Part shown: positions 32,982 through 42,303 of the stretch, in pieces | Numbering within the stretch: position 1 is the stretch's first letter | Layout of the letters: each line of letters begins with the position of its first letter | NCBI GenBank assembly: GCA_020161065.1 | Contig: JAIUPH010000005.1 | Location: 124,001 to 188,000 of the forward strand | Reading direction: 5' to 3' | DNA from: Pseudomonadota bacterium | Lineage (GTDB): Bacteria; Pseudomonadota; Gammaproteobacteria; Burkholderiales; Burkholderiaceae_C | DNA: 64,000 bases | Made by a program: the position numbers and the translations under genes | Notes under the pieces: model-generated | Database searches by the model: none | Told to the model about the DNA's origin: nothing | Seen by the model: the letters and a program-made list of their open reading frames with translations, nothing else

Positions 32982-34234
32982 GGCAAGGCCTGCACCTGGG
33001 CCGCCAGGCCGGCCAACACGAGGCTTTGGAAGCGCGACTCGCGCAGCCAGTCCAGCACCGGCGCGGCGGCCGCCTTGCGGCGCGCCGCCAGCGCGGCCTG
33101 CAGCAGCACGCGGGCATCGGCCGCTTCGCGCTGCACGCGGTAGTTGGCCACCGCCAGCGGCAGCGCGCGTTCGGCGTCGCCTTGCAGTTCCAGCAGAAAG
33201 CGGGCTTCTTCCTTCTGGTGCGCGGTGTCGCCGCGCTGGCGGGCGGCGTCGAAGCGCGCGGCCAGCATGCCTTGCCAGGCGGCCAGCCGCGGATGCTTCG
33301 AGGCCTTGGCGGCCAGCGCCAGGCGCAGCAGGTGCAGGTCGTTGCGTTCGCGGTCCTTCAGCAAGACCAGCACCTCGGCCGGGCGGCGCTGGTCGAGCAG
33401 GAAGTCGGCATAGGCGGCGAGCAGGTAGCCGTCTTCCAGGTCCAGCGCCAAGGCGGCGCGGTAGGCGCGCTCGGCGGCGGCGGCCTGGCCCAGGCGCTCG
33501 TGCGTCTCGGCCAGCCGCGTCAGCGCCCACAGGCGCTGCGCGGGGGTGGCGTCGCGGTCGGCGGCCAGCGCCGTGTCGAGCCGCGCCAGCGCCGGCGCGG
33601 CCTGGCCGGTGGCCGCTTCCACCTGCGCCAGGCAGCCCTGGGCCAGCAGGTCGGGGCCGTCGCCCAGGCCTTGCTCGCAGGCTTCGCGCGCCTGTTCGTA
33701 ATGGGCCTGCACCATGTGGATGGCGACGATCCAGGCCCAGGCGCGCTCGTCGTCGGGGTCTTGCTGCACCACCGGCTGCAGGTCGGCCAGCGCGCCGTCG
33801 AAGTCGTGGCGGAACTGCCGCAGCACGGCGCGCGCCACGCGCACCTCGGCCGGCGGCGCGGCCTGCGTCCACCACGGCGCCAGCGCGGCCTGGGCGTAGC
33901 CGGCGTCGCGCGGGTCGCCTTCGGCCAGCAGGCGCTGGATGTGGCCCCAGGCCAGCGCGGCGGCCGGGCCGGGCTGGCCGGGCGCCTGGTCGCGCTGGCG
34001 GCGCAAGGCGGCCAGCGCGCGGCTGCCCGCATCGGCGGCCGGCGCCGGCAGGCGCAGCAGCACCTGGGCGTCGTCTTGCGGCTTGAAGGGTTCGGCGGCG
34101 GTCGGCAGTGCCGCCAGTGACATCAGCGCGGCCAGCGCCGCGGCCAGCGGCATCAGCCGGCGGCGGGCGCGGCGGCCGGGCGGCCGGGTGATGTCGAAGG
34201 TGCAGGGCGGAGGCAGCGGCATCGGCGGCGGCAT
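32978..34234 (-). CDS. Exported TPR-repeat protein
   Basis: A 418-residue protein with a hydrophobic export segment at about residues 28-47 (MPLAAALAALMSLAALPTAAEP) behind a basic, Pro-rich start. Its body is helical repeats of the TPR type, for example DPDDERAWAWIVAIHMVQAHYEQA, LWALTRLAETHERLGQAAAAERAYRAALALD and DGYLLAAYADFLL. TPR proteins are scaffolds without catalytic residues. It is translationally coupled to the HupE-like gene, so the two probably act together at the membrane. An internal ATG at 34153 would give a classical short signal peptide and is a possible alternative start. Confidence 0.75.
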   Translation of the reverse strand: MPPPMPLPPPCTFDITRPPGRRARRRLMPLAAALAALMSLAALPTAAEPFKPQDDAQVLLRLPAPAADAGSRALAALRRQRDQAPGQPGPAAALAWGHIQRLLAEGDPRDAGYAQAALAPWWTQAAPPAEVRVARAVLRQFRHDFDGALADLQPVVQQDPDDERAWAWIVAIHMVQAHYEQAREACEQGLGDGPDLLAQGCLAQVEAATGQAAPALARLDTALAADRDATPAQRLWALTRLAETHERLGQAAAAERAYRAALALDLEDGYLLAAYADFLLDQRRPAEVLVLLKDRERNDLHLLRLALAAKASKHPRLAAWQGMLAARFDAARQRGDTAHQKEEARFLLELQGDAERALPLAVANYRVQREAADARVLLQAALAARRKAAAAPVLDWLRESRFQSLVLAGLAAQVQALP

Positions 34235-34380
34235 GATAGGGCCAGCGAATTTGTTGCCGAGGCCGTCAACCGGATGCTGGCGCCCGCGTTGTAGCGAGGA
34301 CCGTCAACCGTCCGCCCCCGCGGCGAGCGGACGGCCAGACCCTCCAGTCCAAACTTCAATCCAACATCGGAAAGATTGCC

Positions 34381-34572
34381 ATGAACAAGCTGCTGACTGC
34401 CCTGATCGTTTCTGCTTTCGCCCTGGCTGGCCTGCCGGCCCAAGCCGCGTCGCACACCGGCGCCGCCCCCGCCGCCAGCGCCCCCGCCAAGGCCAAGAAG
34501 GCCAAGGCCGCCAAGTCGTCGAAGAAGGCCAAGGCCGAGAAGCCCGCCGCTTCCGCTTCGAACCCGAAGTGA
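34381..34572 (+). CDS. Small exported Lys/Ala-rich protein
   Basis: A 63-residue protein. It has a clear signal peptide (MNKLLTALIVSAFALAGLPAQA, cleavage after Ala22) and a mature tail of about 40 residues made almost only of Ala, Lys, Ser and Pro (KAKKAKAAKSSKKAKAEK). It is strongly basic, resembles histone H1-like tails and is probably disordered. The ATG follows GGAAAG, and hairpins follow the gene. A periplasmic polycation could bind LPS, nucleic acid or anionic polymers; no function is known. Confidence 0.75.
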   Translation: MNKLLTALIVSAFALAGLPAQAASHTGAAPAASAPAKAKKAKAAKSSKKAKAEKPAASASNPK

Positions 34573-34584
34573 TGGCTTGAGGCC

Positions 34585-34650
34585 CGGCACCTCCCCAGGT
34601 GCCGGACCTGCGGATCGACGAAGGCAGCGGCTCACCCCGCTGCCTTTGTT
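34585..34650 (+). terminator. Two hairpins after the Lys/Ala-rich gene, second a likely terminator
   Basis: GGCACCT-CCCC-AGGTGCC (about 34586-34603) is followed by a 10-bp stem AAGGCAGCGG / CCGCTGCCTT (34621-34646) and TGTT. The weak T-run makes the second a moderate terminator. Confidence 0.6.
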
Positions 34651-34676
34651 GCATCTGAAACGTTCCACTGCCGAGG

Positions 34677-35546
34677 TCAGCGTCGCCGCATCGTGCGCCG
34701 CAGCGCATCGGCGCTGTACAGCGCCAGCGCCGCCCAGATGCAGACGAAGCCGGCCAGCCGCGCCGGCTGCATCGGCTCGTGGAAGACCCACACGCCCAGC
34801 GCGAACTGCAGCGTCGGCGACAGGTACTGCATCAGCCCCACGGTGGCCAGCGGCAGCCGCCGCGCCGCGGCGGCGAACAGCAGCAGCGGCAGCGCGGTCA
34901 GCGGGCCCGACAGGCACAGCCAGCCGATCAAGGCCGCGTCGCCGCGGGCCAGCGCGCCGCCGTGGGCGGTGATCCAGGCCAGCGCCGGCAGCACCAGCGG
35001 CGCCAGCAGCAGCGTCTCCAGCGCCAGCCCCTCCAGCGCGCCCAGGTGGCCGGTCTTGCGGATCAGCCCGTAGATCGCGAAGCTGACGGCCAGCAGCAGC
35101 GCCACCCAGGGCAGCCGCCCGGTCTGCCAGGTCAGCCACGCCACGCCGAAGGCCGCCAGCGCCACCGCCAGCCATTGCGCGCGGCGCAGCCGCTCGTGCA
35201 GCACCAGCACGCCCAGCAGCACGCTGACCAGCGGGTTGATGAAGTAGCCGAGGCTGGCGTCCAGCACATGGCCCGACTGCACGGCCCAGACGTAGAGCAT
35301 CCAGTTGCCGGCCAGCAGCACGGCGCTGGCGGCAAAGGGCAGCGCGCGCCGCGGCTGGCGCACGATCGGGCCCAGCCATTGCCAGCGGCGCAACAGGCCG
35401 AGCACCACCACCAGCAGCAGCAGCGCCCAGGCCGAGCGGTGCAGCACCACCTCGATCGGCGACACCGAGACGATCTGGCGCAGGTACAGCGGAAACAGGC
35501 CCCAGATCGCGAAGGCGAGGCCGGCATACAGGAGACCGGGATCCAT
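34677..35546 (-). CDS. rarD: EamA-family transporter RarD
   Basis: A 289-residue, ten-span EamA/DMT protein of the RarD type. It has GLAFAIWGLFPLYLRQIVSVSPIEVVLHRSAWALL at the start, LLAGNWMLYVWAVQSGHVLDASLGYFINPLVSVLLGVLVLHERL in the middle and GLMQYLSPTLQFALGVWVFHE near the end. RarD is an inner-membrane drug/metabolite transporter whose natural substrate is undefined (chloramphenicol-sensitive protein in older literature). ATG at 35546 removes 29 residues of non-conserved open frame. Confidence 0.88.
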   Translation of the reverse strand: MDPGLLYAGLAFAIWGLFPLYLRQIVSVSPIEVVLHRSAWALLLLVVVLGLLRRWQWLGPIVRQPRRALPFAASAVLLAGNWMLYVWAVQSGHVLDASLGYFINPLVSVLLGVLVLHERLRRAQWLAVALAAFGVAWLTWQTGRLPWVALLLAVSFAIYGLIRKTGHLGALEGLALETLLLAPLVLPALAWITAHGGALARGDAALIGWLCLSGPLTALPLLLFAAAARRLPLATVGLMQYLSPTLQFALGVWVFHEPMQPARLAGFVCIWAALALYSADALRRTMRRR

Positions 35547-35686
35547 CGTCGGCCGGCATTGTCGCCGGGCGGGCGCGGCCGGCGCGGCGGGCCGGCGACG
35601 AGCGACGCCACGCGCTTTCGACAGCGGCCGCACACAGGCATTCCCGCTCTTGCCCGCGGCCGCGCCGTGCCGCGATGATCGCCGCC

Positions 35687-35956
35687 ATGCCGACCGTGGC
35701 CTTCACGCCCCAGCTGCGCCGCTTCACCGAGACGCCCGAGGTCGAGAGCGCGGCGGCCACGCTGCGCGCCGCGCTGGAAGACGCCTTCGCCGTCAACCCG
35801 CGGCTGCGCGGCTACGTGCTGGACGAGCAAGGCCACCTGCGGCCCAACGTGGTGGTCTTCATCGACGGCCGCCGCTGCGACGACCGCGTGCGCCTGGCCG
35901 ACCCCGTGCAGCCGGCCAGCCGCGTGCACGTGATGCAGGCCTTGTCTGGAGGTTGA
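35687..35956 (+). CDS. MoaD/ThiS-family ubiquitin-like sulfur-carrier protein
   Basis: An 89-residue beta-grasp protein ending in Ser-Gly-Gly. The terminal diglycine is required for adenylation and thiocarboxylate formation in MoaD/ThiS proteins. Other family elements are FTETPEVESAAATLRAALEDAF, LDEQGHLRPNVVVFIDG and a terminal VHVMQALSGG. It precedes the Asp-box propeller gene by 4 bp, a recurrent pairing in proteobacteria. It is not next to moaE or thiG, so it is probably a specialised sulfur carrier and not the molybdopterin synthase subunit. ATG 35687 fits the family start; ATG 35675 is 4 codons earlier. Confidence 0.8.
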   Translation: MPTVAFTPQLRRFTETPEVESAAATLRAALEDAFAVNPRLRGYVLDEQGHLRPNVVVFIDGRRCDDRVRLADPVQPASRVHVMQALSGG

Positions 35957-35960
35957 AGCG

Positions 35961-37085
35961 ATGGACGACCGCGCCTGGGTGGCCACCCGCAAGGGCTTGT
36001 TCGAACTGCAGCGCTGCAGCGCCGGCAGCGGCGGCGGCGGCTGGCGCATCGCGCGCAGCAGCTTCCTCGGCGAGCCGGTGACGCTGATGCTGCCGCCAAA
36101 CTCGCAAGCGCAAGCGCAAACGCACGCACACTCGCAGCAGCCCCAGGGCCACATGCTGGCGGCGCTGAACCTGGGGCACTTCGGCGTCAAGCTGCATGCC
36201 TCCGACGACGCCGGCGCGCATTGGCGCGAAGTGGCCACGCCGGCCTATCCGCCGCAGCCCGAGGGCGCCGCCGGCCCCGAATGGAAGCTGGTGCAGATCT
36301 GGGCGCTGGAAGCCGCGGGCGGCCGCGTCTGGGCCGGCACGCTGCCCGGCGGGCTGTTCAGCAGCGACGACTTCGGCGCCAGCTGGCAGCTCAACCAGCC
36401 GCTGTGGCAGCAGCCCGGCCGCGTCGACTGGTTCGGCGGCGGCTACCCCTGCCCGGGCATCCACTCGATCTGCCCGCACCCGCGGCGCGCCGGCGAACTG
36501 CTGCTGGGCATCAGCTGCGGCGGCATCTGGCACAGCGGCGACGACGGCGGCCGCTGGGCGCTGCGCGCCGTGGGGATGCGCGCCGACTACATGCCGCCCG
36601 ACCAGGCCTTCGACCCCAACATCCAGGACCCGCACCGCATCGTGCGCTGTGCCGCGGCGCCCGAGGTGCTGTGGTGCCAGCATCACAACGGCATCTGGCG
36701 CTCGACCGACGACGGGCGGCAGTGGCACGAGTTGAAGGCGCCGCTGTCGAGCTTCGGCTTTGCGGTGGCGGCGCACCCGCACGACCCGCAGACCGCCTGG
36801 TTCGTGCCCGCCGAGGCCGACCAGCGCCGCCTGCCGCTGAACGCGGCGCTGGTGGTCAACCGCACGCGCGACGGCGGGCGCAGCTTCGAGACCCTGCGCG
36901 CGGGGCTGCCGCAGCACGACTGCTACGACCTCGTCTACCGCCACGCGCTGGACGTGGCCGCCGACGGCCGCACGCTGCTGATGGGCAGCACCACCGGCGG
37001 CCTGTGGACCAGCTTCGACGGTGGCGACCACTGGCAGACCGTGTCGCTGAACCTGCCGCCGATTGCGGCGGTGCGGTTCGGGTGA
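35961..37085 (+). CDS. Asp-box (BNR/sialidase-like) beta-propeller protein
   Basis: A 374-residue protein with repeated Asp-box motifs S-x-D-x-G-x-x-W: SDDAGAHW, SSDDFGASW, SGDDGGRW, STDDGRQW and SFDGGDHW. These give a five- to six-bladed propeller of the exo-alpha-sialidase/VPS10-like type. It starts directly with a WVATRKGLF strand and has no signal peptide, so it is cytoplasmic, unlike true sialidases. It is commonly annotated exo-alpha-sialidase, but no catalytic Arg triad is apparent. A Gln/Ala/His-rich loop (about residues 48-61) is encoded by short repeats near 36105-36140. The tight linkage to the MoaD-like gene suggests a role with sulfur transfer. Confidence 0.8.
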   Translation: MDDRAWVATRKGLFELQRCSAGSGGGGWRIARSSFLGEPVTLMLPPNSQAQAQTHAHSQQPQGHMLAALNLGHFGVKLHASDDAGAHWREVATPAYPPQPEGAAGPEWKLVQIWALEAAGGRVWAGTLPGGLFSSDDFGASWQLNQPLWQQPGRVDWFGGGYPCPGIHSICPHPRRAGELLLGISCGGIWHSGDDGGRWALRAVGMRADYMPPDQAFDPNIQDPHRIVRCAAAPEVLWCQHHNGIWRSTDDGRQWHELKAPLSSFGFAVAAHPHDPQTAWFVPAEADQRRLPLNAALVVNRTRDGGRSFETLRAGLPQHDCYDLVYRHALDVAADGRTLLMGSTTGGLWTSFDGGDHWQTVSLNLPPIAAVRFG

Positions 37086-37089
37086 GGCC

Positions 37090-37224
37090 TCAACGCAGCT
37101 CGCCGTCCACGTAGTACCAGCGCCCGCCCTCGCGCACGAAGCGGCTGACTTCGTGCAGCCGCTGCGCCCGCCCGCCGAGCTTGCTGCGCGCGACGAACTC
37201 GACCGTCGCCGCGTCGGGGCTCAT
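37090..37224 (-). pseudogene. YchJ/UPF0225 C-terminal remnant
   Basis: A 44-codon minus-strand frame encodes the C-terminal end typical of UPF0225 (YchJ-like) proteins: VEFVARSKLGGRAQRLHEVSRFVREGGRWYYVDGEL. The N-terminal part with the zinc-binding SEC-C Cys motif (CPCGSG...CC), about 80-90 residues in intact members, is missing. Its place is taken by the promoter region of the hydrolase gene at 37288. This is best read as a gene truncated by deletion; expression of the fragment is doubtful. Confidence 0.65.
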
Positions 37225-37287
37225 GCTTCGATCTTCGCTGAAAGACCGCGGCCTACACTCCAGCAGCCCCCGACCGGAGACCGTCTC

Positions 37288-38212
<925 letters not shown>

Positions 38213-38220
<8 letters not shown>

Positions 38221-38956
38221 CGGCGGGCCGGCGCAGGTCGCGGAAGGCCGCGAACAGCCACGAGCGCAGGCCCACCACCATCGTGTAGCCATCCTTCTTG
38301 GCGGCCGGCAGCTTCTGGTCGGCCAGGTGCTGCTGCGCGAAGTCCTGCGCCAGGCGCTGCACGCGCTCGACGAACATCGCGGCCTGCGCGCGCGCCACCT
38401 GGCCGTGCACCAGCAGCAGCGTCTCGCCCTCGCCGTCGAAGCCGCCGCTGAAGTAGTCCTCCACCACGTGCCGGCGGAAGTAGTTCATCACCGGCCCTTG
38501 CGCGCGCCAGCGGAAGGTGCGGTCCAGCTTCAGCCGGTAGCGGTTGAGCGGGCGCAGCTCGATGATGCCCAGCCGGTCCAGCACCGCCAGCCGCGCCACG
38601 CATTCGGCGTCGCTGATGCGGTAGCTGCAGGTGATCTGCTCGAAGGTCCAGTGGCTCAGCACGCTGATGGCCACCAGCAGCAGCTTGGGGTCGGCGACCA
38701 CGGCCTTCTCCTGCGCCAGCGTCAGCTCCTTCACCAGCGGCTGGGCGTGCACGACGCGCGCGGCCAGTTCGGCGAAGTCCATCTTCAGCACCGCCAGCAC
38801 CTCGTCGATGCGCGACAGCGGCATGTCGCCCTTGGCGAAGATGCGCTTGACGCTGGATTCGGCCAGCTTCAGCTCGCGCGCCAGCTTGGCGTAGGTGATG
38901 CCGCTGGCGCGCAGCTCGGCCTTCAGCGCGGCCACCAGGTCTTGCGTGCTGCTCAT
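38213..38956 (-). CDS. XRE-type helix-turn-helix transcriptional regulator
   Basis: A 247-residue protein with an N-terminal XRE/lambda-repressor-type helix-turn-helix (about residues 5-62: ITYAKLARELKLAESSVKRIFAKGDMPLSRIDEVLAVL). A longer C-terminal region follows that contains IISVLSHWTFEQITCSYRISDAECVARLAVLDRLGIIEL-like helices, probably a second winged-helix or dimerisation domain. No metal-binding or peptidase motif is evident. Immediately upstream is the inverted repeat GTATC-N7-GATAC (38976-38992), the likely autoregulatory operator. The same element occurs at 63608-63624 before two other genes. Confidence 0.82.
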
Positions 38957-38975
38957 CGGCGGGTGCCCTCCGGAA

Positions 38976-38992
38976 GTATCGGCCGATGATAC
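38976..38992. promoter_or_regulatory. GTATC-N7-GATAC operator between the XRE regulator and the secreted-protein pair
   Basis: A 5-bp inverted repeat with a 7-bp spacer lies 19 bp upstream of the XRE start (38956, minus). The surrounding 18 bp AGTATCGGCCGATGATAC match the minus strand at 63608-63625 at 16 of 18 positions. It probably controls the XRE gene and perhaps the divergent pair starting at 39092. Confidence 0.55.
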
Positions 38993-39091
38993 TTTCCGGC
39001 GCGGGCCGATCGACCCTCTCTGGAGCCATGGATACCGGCGGCCGCCGGGCGCAGGATGGGCCTCGTGTTCCACCACCCGACGAGGACTTCG

Positions 39092-39511
39092 ATGCGCATT
39101 CGATGCAGTGCTTGGTTGGCCGCGCTGGCCTTGGCGGCCGCCGCCGGCGGCCCGGCCCGCGCGCAGGGCGGCGGCCTGTCGGAGCTGAGCGCGTTGTCGA
39201 TGCTGCCGGTGGCCGTCTCGGTGGCGGCGCCGGCGGCGCTGCTGTCGACCGGCGCGGCGCTCACCGTGGTGGCGGTGGAGGCCACCTCCGAAGGCACGCG
39301 GTGGGTGCTGGAGCGCGCGTCCGACGGCGCCCGCGCCAGCGTGCGGCTCGGCGGCCAGGTGGCCGGTGGCCTCTCGCTGGCCGCCGGCAGCGCGGTGCTG
39401 GTCACCGCGATGAGCAGCGGCTGGGTGCTGTCGGCCGCCGGCCGCGCCATCGCCTTCATCCCCAACGAAGTGGGCAAGGCGCTGCTCTACAACGAAAGGA
39501 TCACGCGATGA
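39092..39511 (+). CDS. Small exported hypothetical protein
   Basis: A 139-residue protein with a signal peptide (MRIRCSAWLAALALAAAAGGPARAQ) and a mainly hydrophobic, small-residue-rich mature part. Two Ala/Val/Ser-rich stretches (about 38-65 and 88-120) could be membrane-associated. No known domain is recognised. Its stop overlaps the start of the DUF2145 gene by 4 bp, so the two are coupled and probably act together in the envelope. ATG 39092 follows GAGGA. An open frame upstream lacks a ribosome-binding site. Confidence 0.7.
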   Translation: MRIRCSAWLAALALAAAAGGPARAQGGGLSELSALSMLPVAVSVAAPAALLSTGAALTVVAVEATSEGTRWVLERASDGARASVRLGGQVAGGLSLAAGSAVLVTAMSSGWVLSAAGRAIAFIPNEVGKALLYNERITR

Positions 39512-40356
39512 AGCGCCTCGCCTGCCGCGCCCGCGCGTCGGCCGCGCCAGCCGTGCTGGCCGTGCTAGCGGTGCTGGCCGCGCTGCTGTTCGCGTCCGGT
39601 CCCCTGCAGGCCGGCCAGGCCTGCGAGCCGAACGCGCCCACGGCCCTGGCGGTCGAACGTTCGATGTCACTGGCCGAGCGCACGGCGCAGCGGCTGGACG
39701 ACAGCGGCGCCGACGTGGTGGTGCTGGCGCGCAACGGCCAGGACCTCAGCCGCTGGGGGCTGCGCTGGTCGCACCTGGGCCTGGCCTACCGCGCGCGCAG
39801 CGGCGACGACGACGGCCGCGGCGGCCAGCCCGTCTGGCGCGTGGTGCACAAGCTCAACCACTGCGGCACCGCCGAAGGCCAGCTGTATCGCCAGGGGCTG
39901 GCCGAGTTCTTCCTCGACGACTTGTACGACTACCAGGCCGCCTACGCGGTGCCGCGGCCCGAAGTGCAACGCCACCTGCTGGCGCTGCTGCAGGACAACC
40001 GGCGCGTCGCCACGCTGCACCGCGCGGCCTACAGCATGGTGGCCTACCCCTGGGCGCAGACCTACCAGCAGAGCAACCAGTGGGCCATCGAGACGCTGGC
40101 GCTGGCCGAAGAGCCGGCCGCCGACAACCGCGAGCGCGCGCAGGCCTGGCTGCGCCTGAAAGGCTACGAGCCCAGCACGCTGCCGATCGGCGCGCTGACG
40201 CGGCTGGGCGCGCGCCTCAGCCGCGCCAACGTCGCCTTCGACGACCACCCGGGCGAGTTGCTCGCGGCCGACCGCATCCAGACCGTGACGGTCGACTCGG
40301 TCTTCGCCTGGCTGCAGCGCAGCGGCCTGGCGGGCCCCATCCAGACGCTGCGTTGA
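39508..40356 (+). CDS. DUF2145 family exported protein
   Basis: A 282-residue protein with a signal peptide (residues 1-36, ending LQAGQA) and a DUF2145 body. The body has RNGQDLSRWGLRWSHLGLAYR, VVHKLNHCGTAEGQLYRQGLAEFFLDDLYDYQAAYAVP and YSMVAYPWAQTYQQSNQWAIETLAL. The YSMVAYPWAQ...SNQW region, with conserved His and Asn residues, recalls NlpC/P60-like thiol hydrolases, but this is only a resemblance. ATG 39508 follows AAAGGA and overlaps the upstream stop. Confidence 0.78.
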   Translation: MKRLACRARASAAPAVLAVLAVLAALLFASGPLQAGQACEPNAPTALAVERSMSLAERTAQRLDDSGADVVVLARNGQDLSRWGLRWSHLGLAYRARSGDDDGRGGQPVWRVVHKLNHCGTAEGQLYRQGLAEFFLDDLYDYQAAYAVPRPEVQRHLLALLQDNRRVATLHRAAYSMVAYPWAQTYQQSNQWAIETLALAEEPAADNRERAQAWLRLKGYEPSTLPIGALTRLGARLSRANVAFDDHPGELLAADRIQTVTVDSVFAWLQRSGLAGPIQTLR

Positions 40357-40394
40357 ACCACTACAGTCATTCCACCCCGGAGACCCGACCTGCC

Positions 40395-42299
40395 GTGAGC
40401 ACCAACCCCCACGCCCACCCCAACCAGTTCGCGCTGCTCGGCCAACGGCGCTTCGCGCCGTTCTTCTGGGTGCAGTTCCTCGGCGCCGGCAACGACAACC
40501 TGTTCAAGTTCGCCTTCACCGTGATGGTGACCTACCAGCTGCAGGTGAGCTGGCTGCCGCCGGAATCGGCCGGGCTGGTGATCGGCGCCGTGTTCATCCT
40601 GCCCTTCCTGCTGTTTTCCGCCACCAGCGGGCAACTGGCCGACAAGTACGAGAAGGCGCTGCTGATCCGCTTCGTCAAGTCGCTGGAGATCGCCATCATG
40701 GCGCTCGCGGCCTGGGGCTTCGTCGCGCGCAACGTGCCGGCGCTGCTGCTGTGCGTGGCGCTGATGGGGCTGCACTCCACGCTGTTCGGGCCGGTGAAGT
40801 TCGCCTACCTGCCGCAGCACCTGAGCGAACGCGAGCTGACCGGCGGCAACGGCATGGTGGAGATGGGCACCTTCGTCGCCATCCTGCTGGGCAACGTGGC
40901 CGGCGGGCTGCTGATCGCGCTGCCCGAGACCGGCGCGCGCGACACCGCCTGGGCCTGCCTGGCGCTGGCCGTGCTGGGCCGCGTGCTGGCGCAGGCGGTG
41001 CCGCTGTCGCCGGCCACCGACCCCGGCCTGAAGATCAACTGGAACCCCTTCAGCGAGACCTGGCGCAACCTGAAGCTGGCGCGCGAGAACATCGTCGTCT
41101 TCCGCTCGCTGCTGGGCATCAGCTGGATGTGGTTCTTCGGCGCCGTCTTCCTCAGCCAGTTCCCGGCCTTCGCGCGCAACGTGCTGCACGGCAACGAGCA
41201 GGTGGCCTCGCTGCTGCTGGTGGTGTTCTCGGTGGGCATCGGCATCGGCGCGCTGCTGTGCGAGGTGCTCGGCCGCCGCCACGTGGAGATCGGCCTGGTG
41301 CCGCTGGGCGCCATCGGCATGAGCGTGTTCGCGGTCGACCTGTACTTCGCATCGCGCGCGCTGCCGCCGGCATCGGGCTTGACGCTGGCCGCCTTCGTCG
41401 CGCAGCCGGCGCACTGGCGCGTGATGGCCGACCTGGCGCTGCTGTCGATGTTCGCCGGCATCTACAGCGTGCCGATGTACGCGCTGATCCAGATGCGCAG
41501 CCAGCCCACGCACCGCGCGCGCATCATCGCGGCCAACAACATCCTCAACGCGCTGTTCATGATCGTCAGCTCGATCGGCGTCGGCGCGCTGCTGGGCGCG
41601 GGCTTCAGCATCCCGCAGGTTTTCCTGGTCGTCGGGCTGCTCAACGCGGTGGTGGCGTTCTACATCTTCATGCTGGTGCCCGAGTACCTGCTGCGCTTCG
41701 TGGCCTTCATCGCCACGCGCTGCATCTACCGCTTCAAGGTGCGCGGCGACGAGCACATCCCCGGCGAAGGCGCGGCGGTGCTGGTGTGCAACCACGTGAG
41801 CTTCGTCGACGCGGTGCTGCTGATGGCGGCCAGCCCGCGGCCGATCCGCTTCATCATGGACAGCCGCATCTTCCGCATCCCCGTGCTCGGCTGGCTGTTC
41901 CGGCTGGCCAAGGCCATCCCCATCGCGCCGCAGAAGGACGACCCGGCCGCCTACGAGGCCGCCTTCGCGGCGGCGCGCCAGGTGCTGGCCGACGGCGACC
42001 TGCTGTGCATCTTTCCCGAAGGCGCGATCACCCGCGACGGCCAGCTTGCCGAGTTCAAGGGCGGCATCATGAAGATCCTGCAGACCCACCCGGTGCCGGT
42101 GGTGCCGCTGGCGCTGCAGAACCTGTGGGGCAGCTACTTCTCGCGCGTCGAGCAAGGCACGGCGATGGTGCGGCCGTTCCGCCGTGGCCGGTTCAGCCGC
42201 GTCGGCCTGGCCGCCGGCCCGGCGCTGCCGGCGCAGGCGGTGTCGCCGCAAGGCCTGCGCGAGCGCGTGGCCGGGCTGCTGGCGCAGCCGGTTATTTGA
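40395..42299 (+). CDS. LplT-PlsC fusion: lysophospholipid transporter with acyltransferase domain
   Basis: A 634-residue two-part protein. The N-terminal MFS domain (about residues 15-420, starting FWVQFLGAGNDNLFKFAFTVMVTYQL and containing GPVKFAYLPQHL) is of the lysophospholipid flippase LplT type. The C-terminal PlsC domain (about 440-630) has the acyltransferase box NHVSFVDAVLL and FPEGAITRDGQLAEFKGGIMKI. It would bring lysophospholipid inward and reacylate it. In many proteobacteria a third acyl-ACP-synthetase (Aas) domain is fused or adjacent; it is absent here, so acyl donor supply must come from elsewhere. GTG start at 40395 with GGAGA upstream. Confidence 0.88.
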   Translation: MSTNPHAHPNQFALLGQRRFAPFFWVQFLGAGNDNLFKFAFTVMVTYQLQVSWLPPESAGLVIGAVFILPFLLFSATSGQLADKYEKALLIRFVKSLEIAIMALAAWGFVARNVPALLLCVALMGLHSTLFGPVKFAYLPQHLSERELTGGNGMVEMGTFVAILLGNVAGGLLIALPETGARDTAWACLALAVLGRVLAQAVPLSPATDPGLKINWNPFSETWRNLKLARENIVVFRSLLGISWMWFFGAVFLSQFPAFARNVLHGNEQVASLLLVVFSVGIGIGALLCEVLGRRHVEIGLVPLGAIGMSVFAVDLYFASRALPPASGLTLAAFVAQPAHWRVMADLALLSMFAGIYSVPMYALIQMRSQPTHRARIIAANNILNALFMIVSSIGVGALLGAGFSIPQVFLVVGLLNAVVAFYIFMLVPEYLLRFVAFIATRCIYRFKVRGDEHIPGEGAAVLVCNHVSFVDAVLLMAASPRPIRFIMDSRIFRIPVLGWLFRLAKAIPIAPQKDDPAAYEAAFAAARQVLADGDLLCIFPEGAITRDGQLAEFKGGIMKILQTHPVPVVPLALQNLWGSYFSRVEQGTAMVRPFRRGRFSRVGLAAGPALPAQAVSPQGLRERVAGLLAQPVI

Positions 42300-42303
42300 G
42301 GCG

